DNA of 64,000 nt from Euptelea pleiosperma (Eukaryota > Streptophyta > Magnoliopsida > Ranunculales > Eupteleaceae): NCBI GenBank assembly GCA_035048495.1, contig CM068547.1:20715913-20779912 (forward strand). The letters run 5' to 3'. Numbering within the stretch: position 1 is the stretch's first letter; each line of letters opens with the position of its first letter. The notes below the pieces were generated by a model. That model had not been told where the DNA came from. It did no database searches and was given only the letters and a program-made list of their open reading frames with translations. A program made the position numbers and the translations under genes. Of this stretch, positions 49,401 through 63,239 are shown in pieces.

Positions 49401-50065
49401 TAATTCGAATCAAACTCTTCCATTACTATTGTTTCAACAAATTTAAAGTGTTGGAACAAGATTTGGGACCGTCGAAACTAGTTAGCTCCATCCGTGCGTC
49501 AACGTCTCAAATTGGACTCAGTCTGTATGTTACATTCCAAAGCCTATAACTTGTGACTTTTTGGCAACCAGACCTCGTAATTGGACTCAAACTCTTCCAT
49601 TACTATTGTTTCAACACATTTGAATTGTTGGAACAAGATTCGTGACAGTCGAAACAAGTTAGCCCCATCCGTGCGTCAACGTCTCAAATTGGACTCAGTT
49701 TGTGTGTTACGTTCCGAAGCCTATAACTTGTGACTTTTTCGCAACCGGACCTCGTAATTAGACTCGAATTCTTCCATTACTATTGTTTCAACACATTTGA
49801 AGTGTTGGAACAAGATTCGGGACAGTCGAAACAAGTTAGCTCCATCCGTGCGTCAATGTGTTTAATTGGATTCAGTTTGTGTGTTACATTCCGAAGCCTA
49901 TAACTTGTGACTTTTTCGCAACCGGACCTCGTAATTGGACTCAAACTCTTCCATTACTATTGTTTCAACAGATTTTAAGTGTTGGAACAAGATTTGGGAC
50001 CGTCGAAACTAGTTAGCTCCATCCGTGCGTCAACGTCTCAAATTGGACTAAGTTTGTGTGTTACG

Positions 50066-52187
50066 TTCCGAAGCCTATAACTTGTGACTTTTTCGCAACC
50101 AGACCTCGTAATTGGACACAAACTCTTCAATTACTATTGTTTGAACACATTTGAAGTGTTGGAACAAGATTCGGGACAGTCGAAAGAAGTTTGCTCCATC
50201 CGTTCGTCAATGTCTCTAATTGGACTCAGTTTGTGTGTTACATTCCAAAGCCTATAACTTGTAACATTTTCGCAACCAGACCTCGTAATTTGACTCAAAC
50301 TCTTCCATTTCTATTGTTTCAACACATTTGAAATGTTGGAACTAGATTCGTGACAGTCGAAACAAGTTAGCTCCATCCGTGCGTCAACGTCTCAAATTGG
50401 ACTCAGTTTGTTTGTTACATTCCGAAGCCTATAACTTATGAGCTTTTAGCAATCGGATATGTAATTGGACTCAAACTCTTCCATTACTATTGCTTCAACA
50501 CAGTTGAATTGTTGGAACAAGATTCGTGACAGTCGAAACAAGTTAGCTCCATCCGTGCGTCAACGTTTCAAATTGGACTCAGTTTTTGTGTTACATTCCG
50601 AAGCCTATAACTTGTGACTTTTTCGCAACCGGACCTCGTAATTGGACTCAAACTCTTCCATTACTATTGTTTCAACACATTTGAAGTCTTGGAACAAGAT
50701 TCGGGACAGTTGAAACAAGTTAGCTCCATCCGTGCGTCAACGTCTCAAATTGGACTCAGTTTGTGTGTTACATTCCGAAGCCTATAACTTGTGACTTTTT
50801 CGCAACCGGACCTCGTAATTGGACTCAAACTCTTCAATTACTATTGTTTCAACACATTTGAAGTGTTGGAACAAGGTTCGGGACAGTCGAAAGAAGTTAG
50901 CTCCATCCGTGCGTCAACGTCTCAAATTGGACTCAGTTTGTGTGTTACATTCCGAAGCCTATAACTTGTGACTTTTTCGCAACCAGACCTCGTAATTTGA
51001 CTCAAACTCTTCCATTACTATTGTTTCAACAAATTTAAAGTGTTGGAACAAGATTTGGGACCGTCGAAACTAGTTAGCTCCATCCGTGCGTCAAGGTCTC
51101 AAATTGGACTCAGTTTGTGTGTTACATTCCGAAGCCTATAACTTGTGACTTTTTCGCAACCAGACCTCGTAATTGGACACAAACTCTTCAATTACTATTG
51201 TTTGAACACATTTGAAGTGTTGGAACAAGATTCGGGACAGTCGAAAGAAGTTTGCTCCATCCGTTCGTCAATGTCTCTAATTGGACTCAGTTTGTGTGTT
51301 ACATTCCAAAGCCTATAACTTGTAACTTTTTCGCAACCAGACCTCGTAATTTGACTCAAACTCTTCCATTTCTATTGTTTCAACACATTTGAAATGTTGG
51401 AACTAGATTCGTGACAGTCGAAACAAGTTAGCTCCATCCGTGCGTCAACGTCTCAAATTGGACTCAGTTTGTTTGTTACATTCCGAAGCCTATAACTTAT
51501 GAGCTTTTAGCAATCGGATATGTAATTGGACTCAAACTCTTCCATTACTATTGCTTCAACACAGTTGAATTGTTGGAACAAGATTCGTGACAGTCGAAAC
51601 AAGTTAGCTCCATCCGTGCGTCAACGTCTCAAATTGGACTCAGTTTTTGTGTTACATTCCGAAGCCTATAACTTTTGACTTTTTCGCAACCGGACCTCGT
51701 AATTGGACTCAAACTCTTCCATTACTATTGTTTCAACACATTTGAAGTCTTGGAACAAGATTCGGGACAGTTGAAACAAGTTAGCTCCATCCGTGCGTCA
51801 ACGTCTCAAATTGGACTCAGTTTGTGTGTTACATTCCGAAGCCTATAACTTGTGACTTTTTCGCAACCGGACCTCGTAATTGGACTCAAACTCTTCAATT
51901 ACTATTGTTTCAACACATTTGAAGTGTTGGAACAAGGTTCGGGACAGTCGAAAGAAGTTTGCTCCATCCGTTCGTCAACGTCTCAAATTGGACTCAGTTT
52001 TTGTGTTACATTCCGAAGCCTATAACTTGTGACTTTTTCGCAACCAGACCTCGTAATTTGACTCAAACTCTTCCATTACTATTGTTTCAACAAATTTAAA
52101 GTGTTGGAACAAGATTTGGGACCGTCGAAACTAGTTAGCTCCATCCGTGCGTCAAGGTCTCAAATTGGACTCAGTTTGTGTGTTACA
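50066..52187 (+). repeat. 6-monomer (1061-bp) tandem duplication
   Basis: The rare series GGACACAAACTCTTCAATT, then CATTTCTATTG, then CAATCGGATATGTAATTGG occurs at 50.1-51.1 kb and again 1061 bases later (six monomers minus one base lost in CGGATATG). A few later differences exist, such as GAAGTTAGCTCC at 50893 versus GAAGTTTGCTCC. Confidence 0.85.
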
Positions 52188-55100
52188 ATCCGAAGCCTAT
52201 AACTTGTGACTTTTCGCAACTGGACCTCGTAATTAGACTCGAATTCTTCCATTACTATTGTTTCAACACATTTGAAGTGTTGGAACAAGATTCGGGACAG
52301 TCGAAAGAAGTTTGCTCCATCCATGCGTCAACGTCTCAAATTGGACTCAGTTTGTGTACTACATTCCGAAGCCTATAACTTGTGACTTTTTCGCAACCGG
52401 ACCTCGTAATTGGACTCAAACTCTTCCATTACTATTGTTTCAACACATTTGAAGTGTTGGAACAAGATTCGTGACAGTCGAAACAAGTTAGCTCCATCCG
52501 TGCATCAACGTCTCAAATTGGACTCAGTTTGTGTGTTACATTCCGAAGCCAATAACTTGTGACTTTTTCGTAACCGGACCTCGTAATTGGACTCAAACTC
52601 TTCAATTACTATTGTTTCAACACATTTGAAGTGTTGGAACAAGATTCGTTACAGTCGAAACAAGTTAGCTCCATCTGTGCGTCAACGTCTCAAATTGGAC
52701 TTAGTTTGTGAGTTACGTTCCGAAGCCTATAACTTGTGACTTTTTCGCAATCGGACCTCGTAATAGGACTCAAACTCTTCCATTACTATTGTTTCAACAC
52801 ATTTGAATTGTTGGAACAAGATTCGTGACAGTCGAAACAAGTTAGCTCCATCCGTGCGTCAACGTCTCAAATTGGACTCAGTTTGTGTGTTACGGTCCGA
52901 AGCCTATAACTTGTTACTTTTTCGCAACCGGACCTCGTAATTAGACTCGAATTCTTCCATTACTATTGTTACAACACATTTGAAGTGTTGGAACAAGATT
53001 CGGGACAGTCGAAACATGTTAGCTCCATCCGTGCGTCAATGTCTTTAATTGGACTCAGTTTGTGTGTTACATTCCGAAGCCTATAACTTGTGACTTTTTC
53101 GCAACCGGACCTCGTAATTGGACTCAAACTCTTCCATTACTATTGTTTCAACACATTTGAAGTGTTGGAACAAGATTCGTGACAGTCGAAACAAGTTAGC
53201 TCCATCCGTGCATCAACGTCTCAAATTGGACTCAGTTTGTGTGTTACATTCCGAAGCCAATAACTTGTGACTTTTTCGCAACCGGACCTCGTAATTGGAC
53301 TCAAACTCTTCAATTACTATTGTTTCAACACATTTGCAGTATTGGGACAAGATTCGTGACAGTCGAAAGAAGTTTGCTCCATCCGTGCGTCAACGTCTCA
53401 AATTGGACTCAGTTTGTGTATTACATTCCGAAGCCTATAACTTGTGACTTTTTCGCAACCGGACCTCGTGATTGGACTCAAACTCTTCCATTACTATTGT
53501 TTCAACACATTTGAAGTGTTGGAACAAGATTCGTGACAGTCGAAACAAGTTAGCTCCATCCGTGCGTCAACGTCTCAAATTGCACTCAGTTTGTTTATTA
53601 CATTCCGAAGCCAATAACTTGTGACTTTTTCGCAACCAGACCTCGTAATTCGAATGAAACTCTTCCATTACTATTGTTTCAACAAATTTAAAGTGTTGGA
53701 ACAAGATTTGGGACCGTCGAAACTAGTTAGCTCCATCCGTGCGTCAAGGTCTCAAATTGGACTCAGTTTGTGTGTTACATTCCGAAGCCTATAACTTGTG
53801 ACTTTTCGCAACTGGACCTCGTAATTAGACTCGAATTCTTCCATTACTATTGTTTCAACACATTTGAAGTGTTGGAACAAGATTCGGGACAGTCGAAAGA
53901 AGTTTGCTCCATCCATGCGTCAACGTCTCAAATTGGACTCAGTTTGTGTATTACATTTCGAAGCCTATAACTTGTGACTTTTTCGCAACCGGACCTCGTA
54001 ATTGGACTCAAACTCTTCCATTACTATTGTTTTAACACATTTGAAGTGTTGGAACAAGATTCGTGACAGTCGAAACAAGTTAGCTCCATCCGTGCATCAA
54101 CGTCTCAAATTGGACTCAGTTTGTGTGTTACATTCCGAAGCCTATAACTTGTGACTTTTTCGCAATCGGACCTCGTAATTGGACTCAAACTCTTCCATTA
54201 CTATTGTTTCAACACATTTGAATTGTTGGAACAAGATTCGTGACAGTCGAAACAAGTTAGCTACATCCGTGCGTCAACGTCTCAAATTGGACTCAGTTTG
54301 TTTATTACATTCCGAAGCCTATAACTTGTGACTTTTTCGCAACCGGACCTCGTAATTGGACTCAAACTCTTCCATTACTATTGTTTCAACACATTTGAAG
54401 TGTTGGAACAAGATTCGTGACAGTCGAAACAAGTTAGCTCCATCCGTGCATCAACGTCTCAAATTGGACTCAGTTTGTGTGTTACATTCCGAAGCCAATA
54501 ACTTGTGACTTTTTCGCAACCGGACCTCGTAATTGGACTCAAACTCTTCAATTACTATTGTTTCAACACATTTGAAGTGTTGGAACAAGATTCGTTACAG
54601 TCGAAACAAGTTAGCTCCATCTGTGCGTCAACGTCTCAAATTGGACTTAGTTTGTGTGTTACGTTCCGAAGCCTATAACTTGTGACTTTTTCGCAATCGG
54701 ACCTCGTAATTGGACTCAAACTCTTCCATTACTATTGTTTCAACACATTTGAATTGTTGGAACAAGATTCGTGACAGTCGAAACAAGTTAGCTCCATCCG
54801 TGCGTCAACGTCTCAAATTGGACTCAGTTTGTGTGTTACGTTCCGAAGCCTATAACTTGTGACTTTTTCGCAACCGGACCTCGTAATTAGACTCGAATTC
54901 TTCCATTACTATTGTTTCAACACATTTGAAGTGTTGGAACAAGATTCGGGACAGTCGAAACAAGTTAGCTCCATCCGTGCGTCAATGTCTTTATTTGGAC
55001 TCAGTTTGTGTGTTACATTCCGAAGCCTATAACTTGTGACTTTTTCGCAACCGGACCTCGTAATTGGACTCAAACTCTTCCATTACTATTGTTTCAACAG

Positions 55101-56780
55101 ATTTTAAGTGTTGGAACAAGATTTGGGACCGTCGAAACTAGTTAGCTCCATCCGTGCGTCAACGTCTCAAATTGGACTAAGTTTGTGTGTTACGTTCCGA
55201 AGCCTATAACTTGTGACTTTTTCGCAACCGGACCTCGTAATTGGACTCAAACTCTTCAATTACTATTGTTTCAACACATTTGAAGTGTTGGAACAAGATT
55301 CGTTACAGTCGAAACAAGTTAGCTACATCCGTGCGTCAACGCCTCAAATTGGACTCAGTTTGTTTATTACATTCCGAAGCCTATAACTTGTGACTTTTTC
55401 GCAACCGGACCTCGTAATTGGACTCGAACTCTTCAATTACTATTGTTTCAACACATTTGAAGTGTTGGAACAAGATTCGTTTCAGTCGTAACAAGTTAGC
55501 TCCATCTGTGCGTCAACGTCTCAAATTGGACTTAGTTTGTGTGTTACGTTCCGAAGCCTATAACTTGTGACTTTTTCGCAACCGGACCTCGTAATTAGAC
55601 TCGAAATCTTCCATTACTATTGTTTCAACACATTTGAAGTGTTGGAACAAGATTCGGGACAGTCGAAAGAAGTTTGCTCCATCCGTTCGTCAATGTCTCT
55701 AATTGGACTCAGTTTGTGTGTTACATTCCAAAGCCAATAACTTGTGACTTTTTCGCAACCGGACCTCGTAATTGGACTCGAACTCTTCAATTACTATTGT
55801 TTCAACACATTTGAAGTGTTGGAACAAGATTCGTTTCAGTCGTAACAAGTTAGCTCCATCTGTGCGTCAACGTCTCAAATTGGACTTAGTTTGTGTGTTA
55901 CGTTCCGAAGCCTATAACTTGTGACTTTTTCGCAATCGGACCTCGTAATTGGACTCAAACTCTTCCATTACTATTGTTTCAACACATTTGAATTGTTGGA
56001 ACAAGATTCGTGACAGTCGAAACAAGTTAGCTCCATCCGTGCGTCAACGTCTCAAATTGGACTCAGTTTGTGTGTTACGTTCCGAAGCCTATAACTTGTG
56101 ACTTTTTCGCAACCGGACCTCGTAATTAGACTCGAAATCTTCCATTACTATTGTTTCAACACATTTGAAGTGTTGGAACAAGATTCGGGACAGTCGAAAG
56201 AAGTTAGCTCCATCCGTGCGTCAATGTCTTTAATTGGACTCAGTTTGTGTGTTACATTCCGAAGCCTATAACTTATGACTTTTTTGCAACCGGACCTCGT
56301 AATTGGACTCAAACTCTTCCATTACTATTGTTTCAACAGATTTTAAGTGTTGGAACAAGATTTGGGACAGTCGAAAGAAGTTAGCTCTATCCGTGCGTCA
56401 ATGTCTTTAATTGGACTCAGTTTGTGTGTTACATTCCGAAGCCTATAACTTATGACTTTTTTGCAACCGGACCTCGTAATTGGACTCAAACTCTTCCATT
56501 ACTATTGTTTCAACAGATTTTAAGTGTTGGAATAAGATTTGGGACAGTCGAAAGAAGTTAGCTCCATCCGTGCGTCAAGGTCTCAAATTGGACTCAGTTT
56601 GTGTGTTACATTCCGAAGCCTATAACTTGTGACTTTTCGCAACTGGACCTCGTAATTAGACTCGAATTCTTCCATTACTATTGTTTCAACACATTTGAAG
56701 TGTTGGAACAAGATTCGGGACTGTCGAAAGAAGTTTGCTCCATCCATGCGTCAACGTCTCAAATTGGACTCAGTTTGTGT

Positions 56781-58590
56781 ATTACATTCCGAAGCCTATA
56801 ACTTGTGACTTTTTCGCAACCGGACCTCGTAATTGGACTCAAACTCTTCCATTACTATTGTTTCAACACATTTGAAGTGTTGGAACAAGATTCGTGACAG
56901 TCGAAACAAGTTAGCTCCATCCGTGCATCAACGTCTCAAATTGGACTCAGTTTGTGTGTTACATTCCGAAGCCTATAACTTGTGACTTTTTCGCAATCGG
57001 ACCTCGTAATTGGACTCAAACTCTTCCATTACTATTGTTTCAACACATTTGAATTGTTGGAACAAGATTCGTGACAGTCGAAACAAGTTAGCTACATCCG
57101 TGCGTCAACGTCTCAAATTGGACTCAGTTTGTTTATTACATTCCGAAGCCTATAACTTGTGACTTTTTCGCAACCGGACCTCGTAATTGGACTCAAACTC
57201 TTCCATTACTATTGTTTCAACACATTTGAAGTGTTGGAACAAGATTCGTGACAGTCGAAACAAGTTAGCTCCATCCGTGCATCAACGTCTCAAATTGGAC
57301 TCAGTTTGTGTGTTACATTCCGAAGCCAATAACTTGTGACTTTTTCGCAACCGGACCTCGTAATTGGACTCAAACTCTTCAATTACTATTGTTTCAACAC
57401 ATTTGAAGTGTTGGAACAAGATTCGTTACAGTCGAAACAAGTTAGCTCCATCTGTGCGTCAACGTCTCAAATTGGACTCAGTCTGTATCTTACATTCCGA
57501 AGCCTATAACTTGTGACTTTTTGGCAACCGGACCTCGTAATTGGACTCAAACTCTTCCATTACTATTGTTTCAACACATTTGAATTGTTGGAACAAGATT
57601 CGTGACAGTCGAAACAAGTTAGCTCCATCCGTGCGTCAACGTCTCAAATTGGACTCAATTTGTGTGTTACGTTCCGAAGCCTATAACTTGGGATTTTTTC
57701 ACAACCGGACCTCGTAATAAGACTCAAATTCTTCCATTACTATTGTTTCAACACATTTGAAGTGTTGGAACAAGATTCGGGACAGTCGAAACAAGTTAGC
57801 TCCATCCGTGCGTCAATGTCTTTAATTGGATTCAGTTTGTGTGTTACATTCCTAAGCCTATAACTTGTGACTTTTTCGCAACCAGACCTCGTAATTCGAA
57901 TCAAACTCTTCCATTTCTATTGTTTCAACAAATTTAAAGTGTTGGAACAAGATTTGGGACCGTCGAAACTAGTTAGCTCCATCCGTGCGTCAAGGTCTCA
58001 AATTGGACTCAGTTTGTGTGTTACATTCCGAAGCCTATAACTTGTGACTTTTCGCAACTGGACCTCGTAATTCGACTCGAATTCTTCCATTACTATTGTT
58101 TCAACACATTTGAAGTGTTGGAACAAGATTCGGGACAGTCGAAAGAAGTTTGCTCCATCCATGCGTCAACGTCTCAAATTGGACTCAGTTTGTGTATTAC
58201 ATTCCGAAGCCTATAACTTGTGACTTTTTCGCAACCGGACCTCGTAATTGGACTCAAACTCTTCCATTACTATTGTTTCAACACATTTGAAGTGTTGGAA
58301 CAAGATTCGTGACAGTCGAAACAAGTTAGCTCCATCCGTGCATCAACGTCTCAAATTGGACTCAGTTTGTGTGTTACATTCCGAAGCCTATAACTTGTGA
58401 CTTTTTCGCAATCGGACCTCGTAATTGGACTCAAACTCTTCCATTACTATTGTTTCAACACATTTGAATTGTTGGAACAAGATTCGTGACAGTCGAAACA
58501 AGTTAGCTACATCCGTGCGTCAACGTCTCAAATTGGACTCAGTTTGTTTATTACATTCCGAAGCCTATAACTTGTGACTTTTTCGCAACC
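56781..58590 (+). repeat. 11-monomer repeat (offset 1946), copy 1
   Basis: Matches 58727-60536 over about 1810 bases, including rare GTCTGTATCTTACATTCC (57481 and 59427), CTTGGGATTTTTTCACAACC and CATTTCTATTG. Differences seen: ACGTCTC versus ACTTCTC at 60294, and TGAATTG versus TGAAGTG near 60407. Confidence 0.87.
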
Positions 58591-58726
58591 CGACCTCGTA
58601 ATTGGACTCAAACTCTTCCATTACTATTGTTTCAACACATTTGAAGTGTTGGAACAAGATTCGTGACAGTCGAAACAAGTTAGCTCCATCCGTGCATCAA
58701 CGTCTCAAATTGGACTCAGTTTGTGT

Positions 58727-60536
58727 GTTACATTCCGAAGCCTATAACTTGTGACTTTTTCGCAACCGGACCTCGTAATTGGACTCAAACTCTTCCATTA
58801 CTATTGTTTCAACACATTTGAAGTGTTGGAACAAGATTCGTGACAGTCGAAACAAGTTAGCTCCATCCGTGCATCAACGTCTCAAATTGGACTCAGTTTG
58901 TGTGTTACATTCCGAAGCCTATAACTTGTGACTTTTTCGCAATCGGACCTCGTAATTGGACTCAAACTCTTCCATTACTATTGTTTCAACACATTTGAAT
59001 TGTTGGAACAAGATTCGTGACAGTCGAAACAAGTTAGCTACATCCGTGCGTCAACGTCTCAAATTGGACTCAGTTTGTTTATTACATTCCGAAGCCTATA
59101 ACTTGTGACTTTTTCGCAACCGGACCTCGTAATTGGACTCAAACTCTTCCATTACTATTGTTTCAACACATTTGAAGTGTTGGAACAAGATTCGTGACAG
59201 TCGAAACAAGTTAGCTCCATCCGTGCATCAACGTCTCAAATTGGACTCAGTTTGTGTGTTACATTCCGAAGCCAATAACTTGTGACTTTTTCGCAACCGG
59301 ACCTCGTAATTGGACTCAAACTCTTCAATTACTATTGTTTCAACACATTTGAAGTGTTGGAACAAGATTCGTTACAGTCGAAACAAGTTAGCTCCATCTG
59401 TGCGTCAACGTCTCAAATTGGACTCAGTCTGTATCTTACATTCCGAAGCCTATAACTTGTGACTTTTTGGCAACCGGACCTCGTAATTGGACTCAAACTC
59501 TTCCATTACTATTGTTTCAACACATTTGAATTGTTGGAACAAGATTCGTGACAGTCGAAACAAGTTAGCTCCATCCGTGCGTCAACGTCTCAAATTGGAC
59601 TCAATTTGTGTGTTACGTTCCGAAGCCTATAACTTGGGATTTTTTCACAACCGGACCTCGTAATAAGACTCAAATTCTTCCATTACTATTGTTTCAACAC
59701 ATTTGAAGTGTTGGAACAAGATTCGGGACAGTCGAAACAAGTTAGCTCCATCCGTGCGTCAATGTCTTTAATTGGATTCAGTTTGTGTGTTACATTCCTA
59801 AGCCTATAACTTGTGACTTTTTCGCAACCAGACCTCGTAATTCGAATCAAACTCTTCCATTTCTATTGTTTCAACAAATTTAAAGTGTTGGAACAAGATT
59901 TGGGACCGTCGAAACTAGTTAGCTCCATCCGTGCGTCAAGGTCTCAAATTGGACTCAGTTTGTGTGTTACATTCCGAAGCCTATAACTTGTGACTTTTCG
60001 CAACTGGACCTCGTAATTCGACTCGAATTCTTCCATTACTATTGTTTCAACACATTTGAAGTGTTGGAACAAGATTCGGGACAGTCGAAAGAAGTTTGCT
60101 CCATCCATGCGTCAACGTCTCAAATTGGACTCAGTTTGTGTATTACATTCCGAAGCCTATAACTTGTGACTTTTTCGCAACCGGACCTCGTAATTGGACT
60201 CAAACTCTTCCATTACTATTGTTTCAACACATTTGAAGTGTTGGAACAAGATTCGTGACAGTCGAAACAAGTTAGCTCCATCCGTGCATCAACTTCTCAA
60301 ATTGGACTCAGTTTGTGTGTTACATTCCGAAGCCTATAACTTGTGACTTTTTCGCAATCGGACCTCGTAATTGGACTCAAACTCTTCCATTACTATTGTT
60401 TCAACACATTTGAAGTGTTGGAACAAGATTCGTGACAGTCGAAACAAGTTAGCTACATCCGTGCGTCAACGTCTCAAATTGGACTCAGTTTGTTTATTAC
60501 ATTCCGAAGCCTATAACTTGTGACTTTTTCGCAACC
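58727..60536 (+). repeat. 11-monomer repeat (offset 1946), copy 2
   Basis: Second copy of the block at 56781-58590. Similarity stops when 60547 reads ATTAGACTCG in place of ATTGGACTCA. Confidence 0.87.
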
Positions 60537-61740
60537 GGACCTCGTAATTAGACTCGAATTCTTCCATTACTATTGTTTCAACACATTTGAAGTGTTGGAA
60601 CAAGATTCGTGACAGTCGAAACAAGTTAGCTCCATCCGTGCGTCAATGTCTTTAATTGGACTCAGTTTGTGTGTTACATTCCGAAGCCTATAACTTGTGA
60701 CTTTTTCGCAACCGGACCTCGTAATTGGACTCAAACTCTTCCATTACTATTGTTTCAACACATTTGAATTGTTGGAACAAGATTTCGGACCGTCGAAACT
60801 AGTTAGCTCCATCCGTGCGTCAAGGTCTCAAATTGGACTCAGTTTGTGTGTTACATTCCGAAGCCTATAACTTGTGACTTTTCGCAACTGGACCTCGTAA
60901 TTAGACTCGAATTCTTCCATTACTATTGTTTCAACACATTTGAAGTGTTGGAACAAGATTCGTGACAGTCGAAACAAGTTAGCTCAATCCGTCCGTCAAT
61001 GTCTTTAATTGGACTCAGTTTGTGTGTTACATTCCGAAGCCTATAACTTATGACTTTTTTTTGCAACCAGACCTCGTAATTCGAATCAAACTCTTCCATT
61101 ACTATTGTTTCAACAAATTTAAAGTGTTGGAACCAGATTTGGGACCGTCGAAACTAGTTAGCTCCATCCGTGCGTCAAGGTCTCAAATTGGACTCAGTTT
61201 GTGTGTTACATTCCGAAGCCTATAACTTGTGACTTTTCGCAACTGGACCTCGTAATTAGACTCGAATTCTTCCATTACTATTGTTTCAACACATTTGAAG
61301 TGTTGGAACAAGATTCGGGACAGTCGAAAGAAGTTTGCTCCATCCATGCGTCAACGTCTCAAATTGGACTCAGTTTGTGTATTACATTCCGAAGCCTATA
61401 ACTTGTGACTTTTTCGCAACCGGACCTCGTAATTGGACTCAAACTCTTCCATTACTATTGTTTCAACACATTTGAAGTGTTGGAACAAGATTCGTGACAG
61501 TCGAAACAAGTTAGCTCCATCCGTGCATCAACGTCTCAAATTGGACTCAGTTTGTGTGTTACATTCCGAAGCCTATAACTTGTGACTTTTTCGCAATCGG
61601 ACCTCGTAATTGGACTCAAACTCTTCCATTACTATTGTTTCAACACATTTGAATTGTTGGAACAAGATTCGTGACAGTCGAAACAAGTTAGCTACATCCG
61701 TGCGTCAACGTCTCAAATTGGACTCAGTTTGTTTATTACA

Positions 61741-63156
61741 TTCCGAAGCCTATAACTTGTGACTTTTTCGCAACCGGACCTCGTAATTGGACTCAAACTC
61801 TTCCATTACTATTGTTTCAACACATTTGAATTGTTGGAACAAGATTCGTGACAGTCGAAACAAGTTAGCTCCATCCGTGCGTCAACGTCTCAAATTGGAC
61901 TCAGTTTGTGTGTTACGTTCCGAATCCTATAACTTGTGACTTTTTCGCAACCGGACCTCGTAATTAGACTCGAATTCTTCCATTACTATTGTTTCAACAC
62001 ATTTGAAGTGTTGGAACAAGATTCGGGACAGTCGAAACAAGTTAGCTCCATCCGTGCGTCAATGTCTTTAATTGGACTCAGTTTGTGTGTTACATTCCGA
62101 AGCCTATAACTTGTGACTTTTTCGCAACCGGACCTCGTAATTGGACTCAAACTCTTCCATTACTATTGTTTCAACACATTTGAATTGTTGGAACAAGATT
62201 CGTGACAGTCGAAACAAGTTAGCTCCATCCGTGCGTCAACGTCTCAAATTGGACTCAGTTTGTGTGTTACGTTCCGAAGCCTATAACTTGTGACTTTTTC
62301 GCAACCGGACCTCGTAATTAGACTCGAATTCTTCCATTACTAATGTTTCAACACATTTGAAGTGTTGGAACAAGATTCGGGACAGTCGAAACAAGTTAGC
62401 TCCATCCGTGCGTCAATGTCTTTAATTGGACTCAGTTTGTGTGTTACATTCCGAAGCCTATAACTTGTGACTTTTTCGCAACCGGACCTCGTAATTGGAC
62501 TCAAACTCTTCCATTACTATTGTTTCAACACATTTGAATTGTTGGAACAAGATTCGTGACAGTCGAAACAAGTTAGCTCCATCCGTGCGTCAACGTCTCA
62601 AATTGGACTCAGTTTGTGTGTTACGTTCCGAATCCTATAACTTGTGACTTTTTCGCAACCGGACCTCGTAATTAGACTCGAATTCTTCCATTACTATTGT
62701 TTCAACACATTTGAAGTGTTGGAACAAGATTCGGGACAGTCGAAACAAGTTAGCTCCATCCGTGCGTCAATGTCTTTAATTGGACTCAGTTTGTGTGTTA
62801 CATTCCGAAGCCTATAACTTGTGACTTTTTCGCAACCGGACCTCGTAATTGGACTCAAACTCTTCCATTACTATTGTTTCAACACATTTGAATTGTTGGA
62901 ACAAGATTCGTGACAGTCGAAACAAGTTAGCTCCATCCGTGCGTCAACGTCTCAAATTGGACTCAGTTTGTGTGTTACGTTCCGAAGCCTATAACTTGTG
63001 ACTTTTTCGCAACCGGACCTCGTAATTAGACTCGAATTCTTCCATTACTAATGTTTCAACACATTTGAAGTGTTGGAACAAGATTCGGGACAGTCGAAAC
63101 AAGTTAGCTCCATCCGTGCGTCAATGTCTTTAATTGGACTCAGTTTGTGTGTTACA
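61741..63156 (+). repeat. Dimer (354 bp) within tetramer (708 bp) higher-order repeat
   Basis: Two monomer types strictly alternate. One has GTTACGTTCCGAA and TAATTAGACTCGAATTC with AATGTCTTTAATTGG following; the other has GTTACATTCCG and TGAATTGTTGG. AATGTCTTTA recurs at 62061, 62415, 62769 and 63123, every 354 bases. Private changes GAATCCTATAA (61921, 62629) and CTAATGTTTC (62340, 63048) recur every 708 bases, so the dimer first became a tetramer and that was duplicated (61741-62448, 62449-63156, with a tail to about 63238). Confidence 0.92.
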
Positions 63157-63239
63157 TTCCGAAGCCTATAACTTGTGACTTTTTCGCAACCGGACCTCGT
63201 AATTGGACTCAAACTCTTCCATTACTATTGTTTCAACAG

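Larger units (their letters stand above)
52178..61401 (+). repeat. Dispersed marker monomer GACTTTTCGCAACTGG
   Basis: A monomer with a 1-bp loss and C-to-T change (ACTTTTCGCAACTGGACC) occurs near 48495, 52210, 53802, 56633, 58048, 59994, 60877 and 61233. From 52 kb it usually sits in the same local order, followed by a monomer with GTGTATTACATTCC. Spacings 1592, 2831, 1415, 1946 and 1239 equal 9, 16, 8, 11 and 7 monomers less 0-1 base. The entry covers the span in which the marker unit has been copied repeatedly. Confidence 0.8.
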
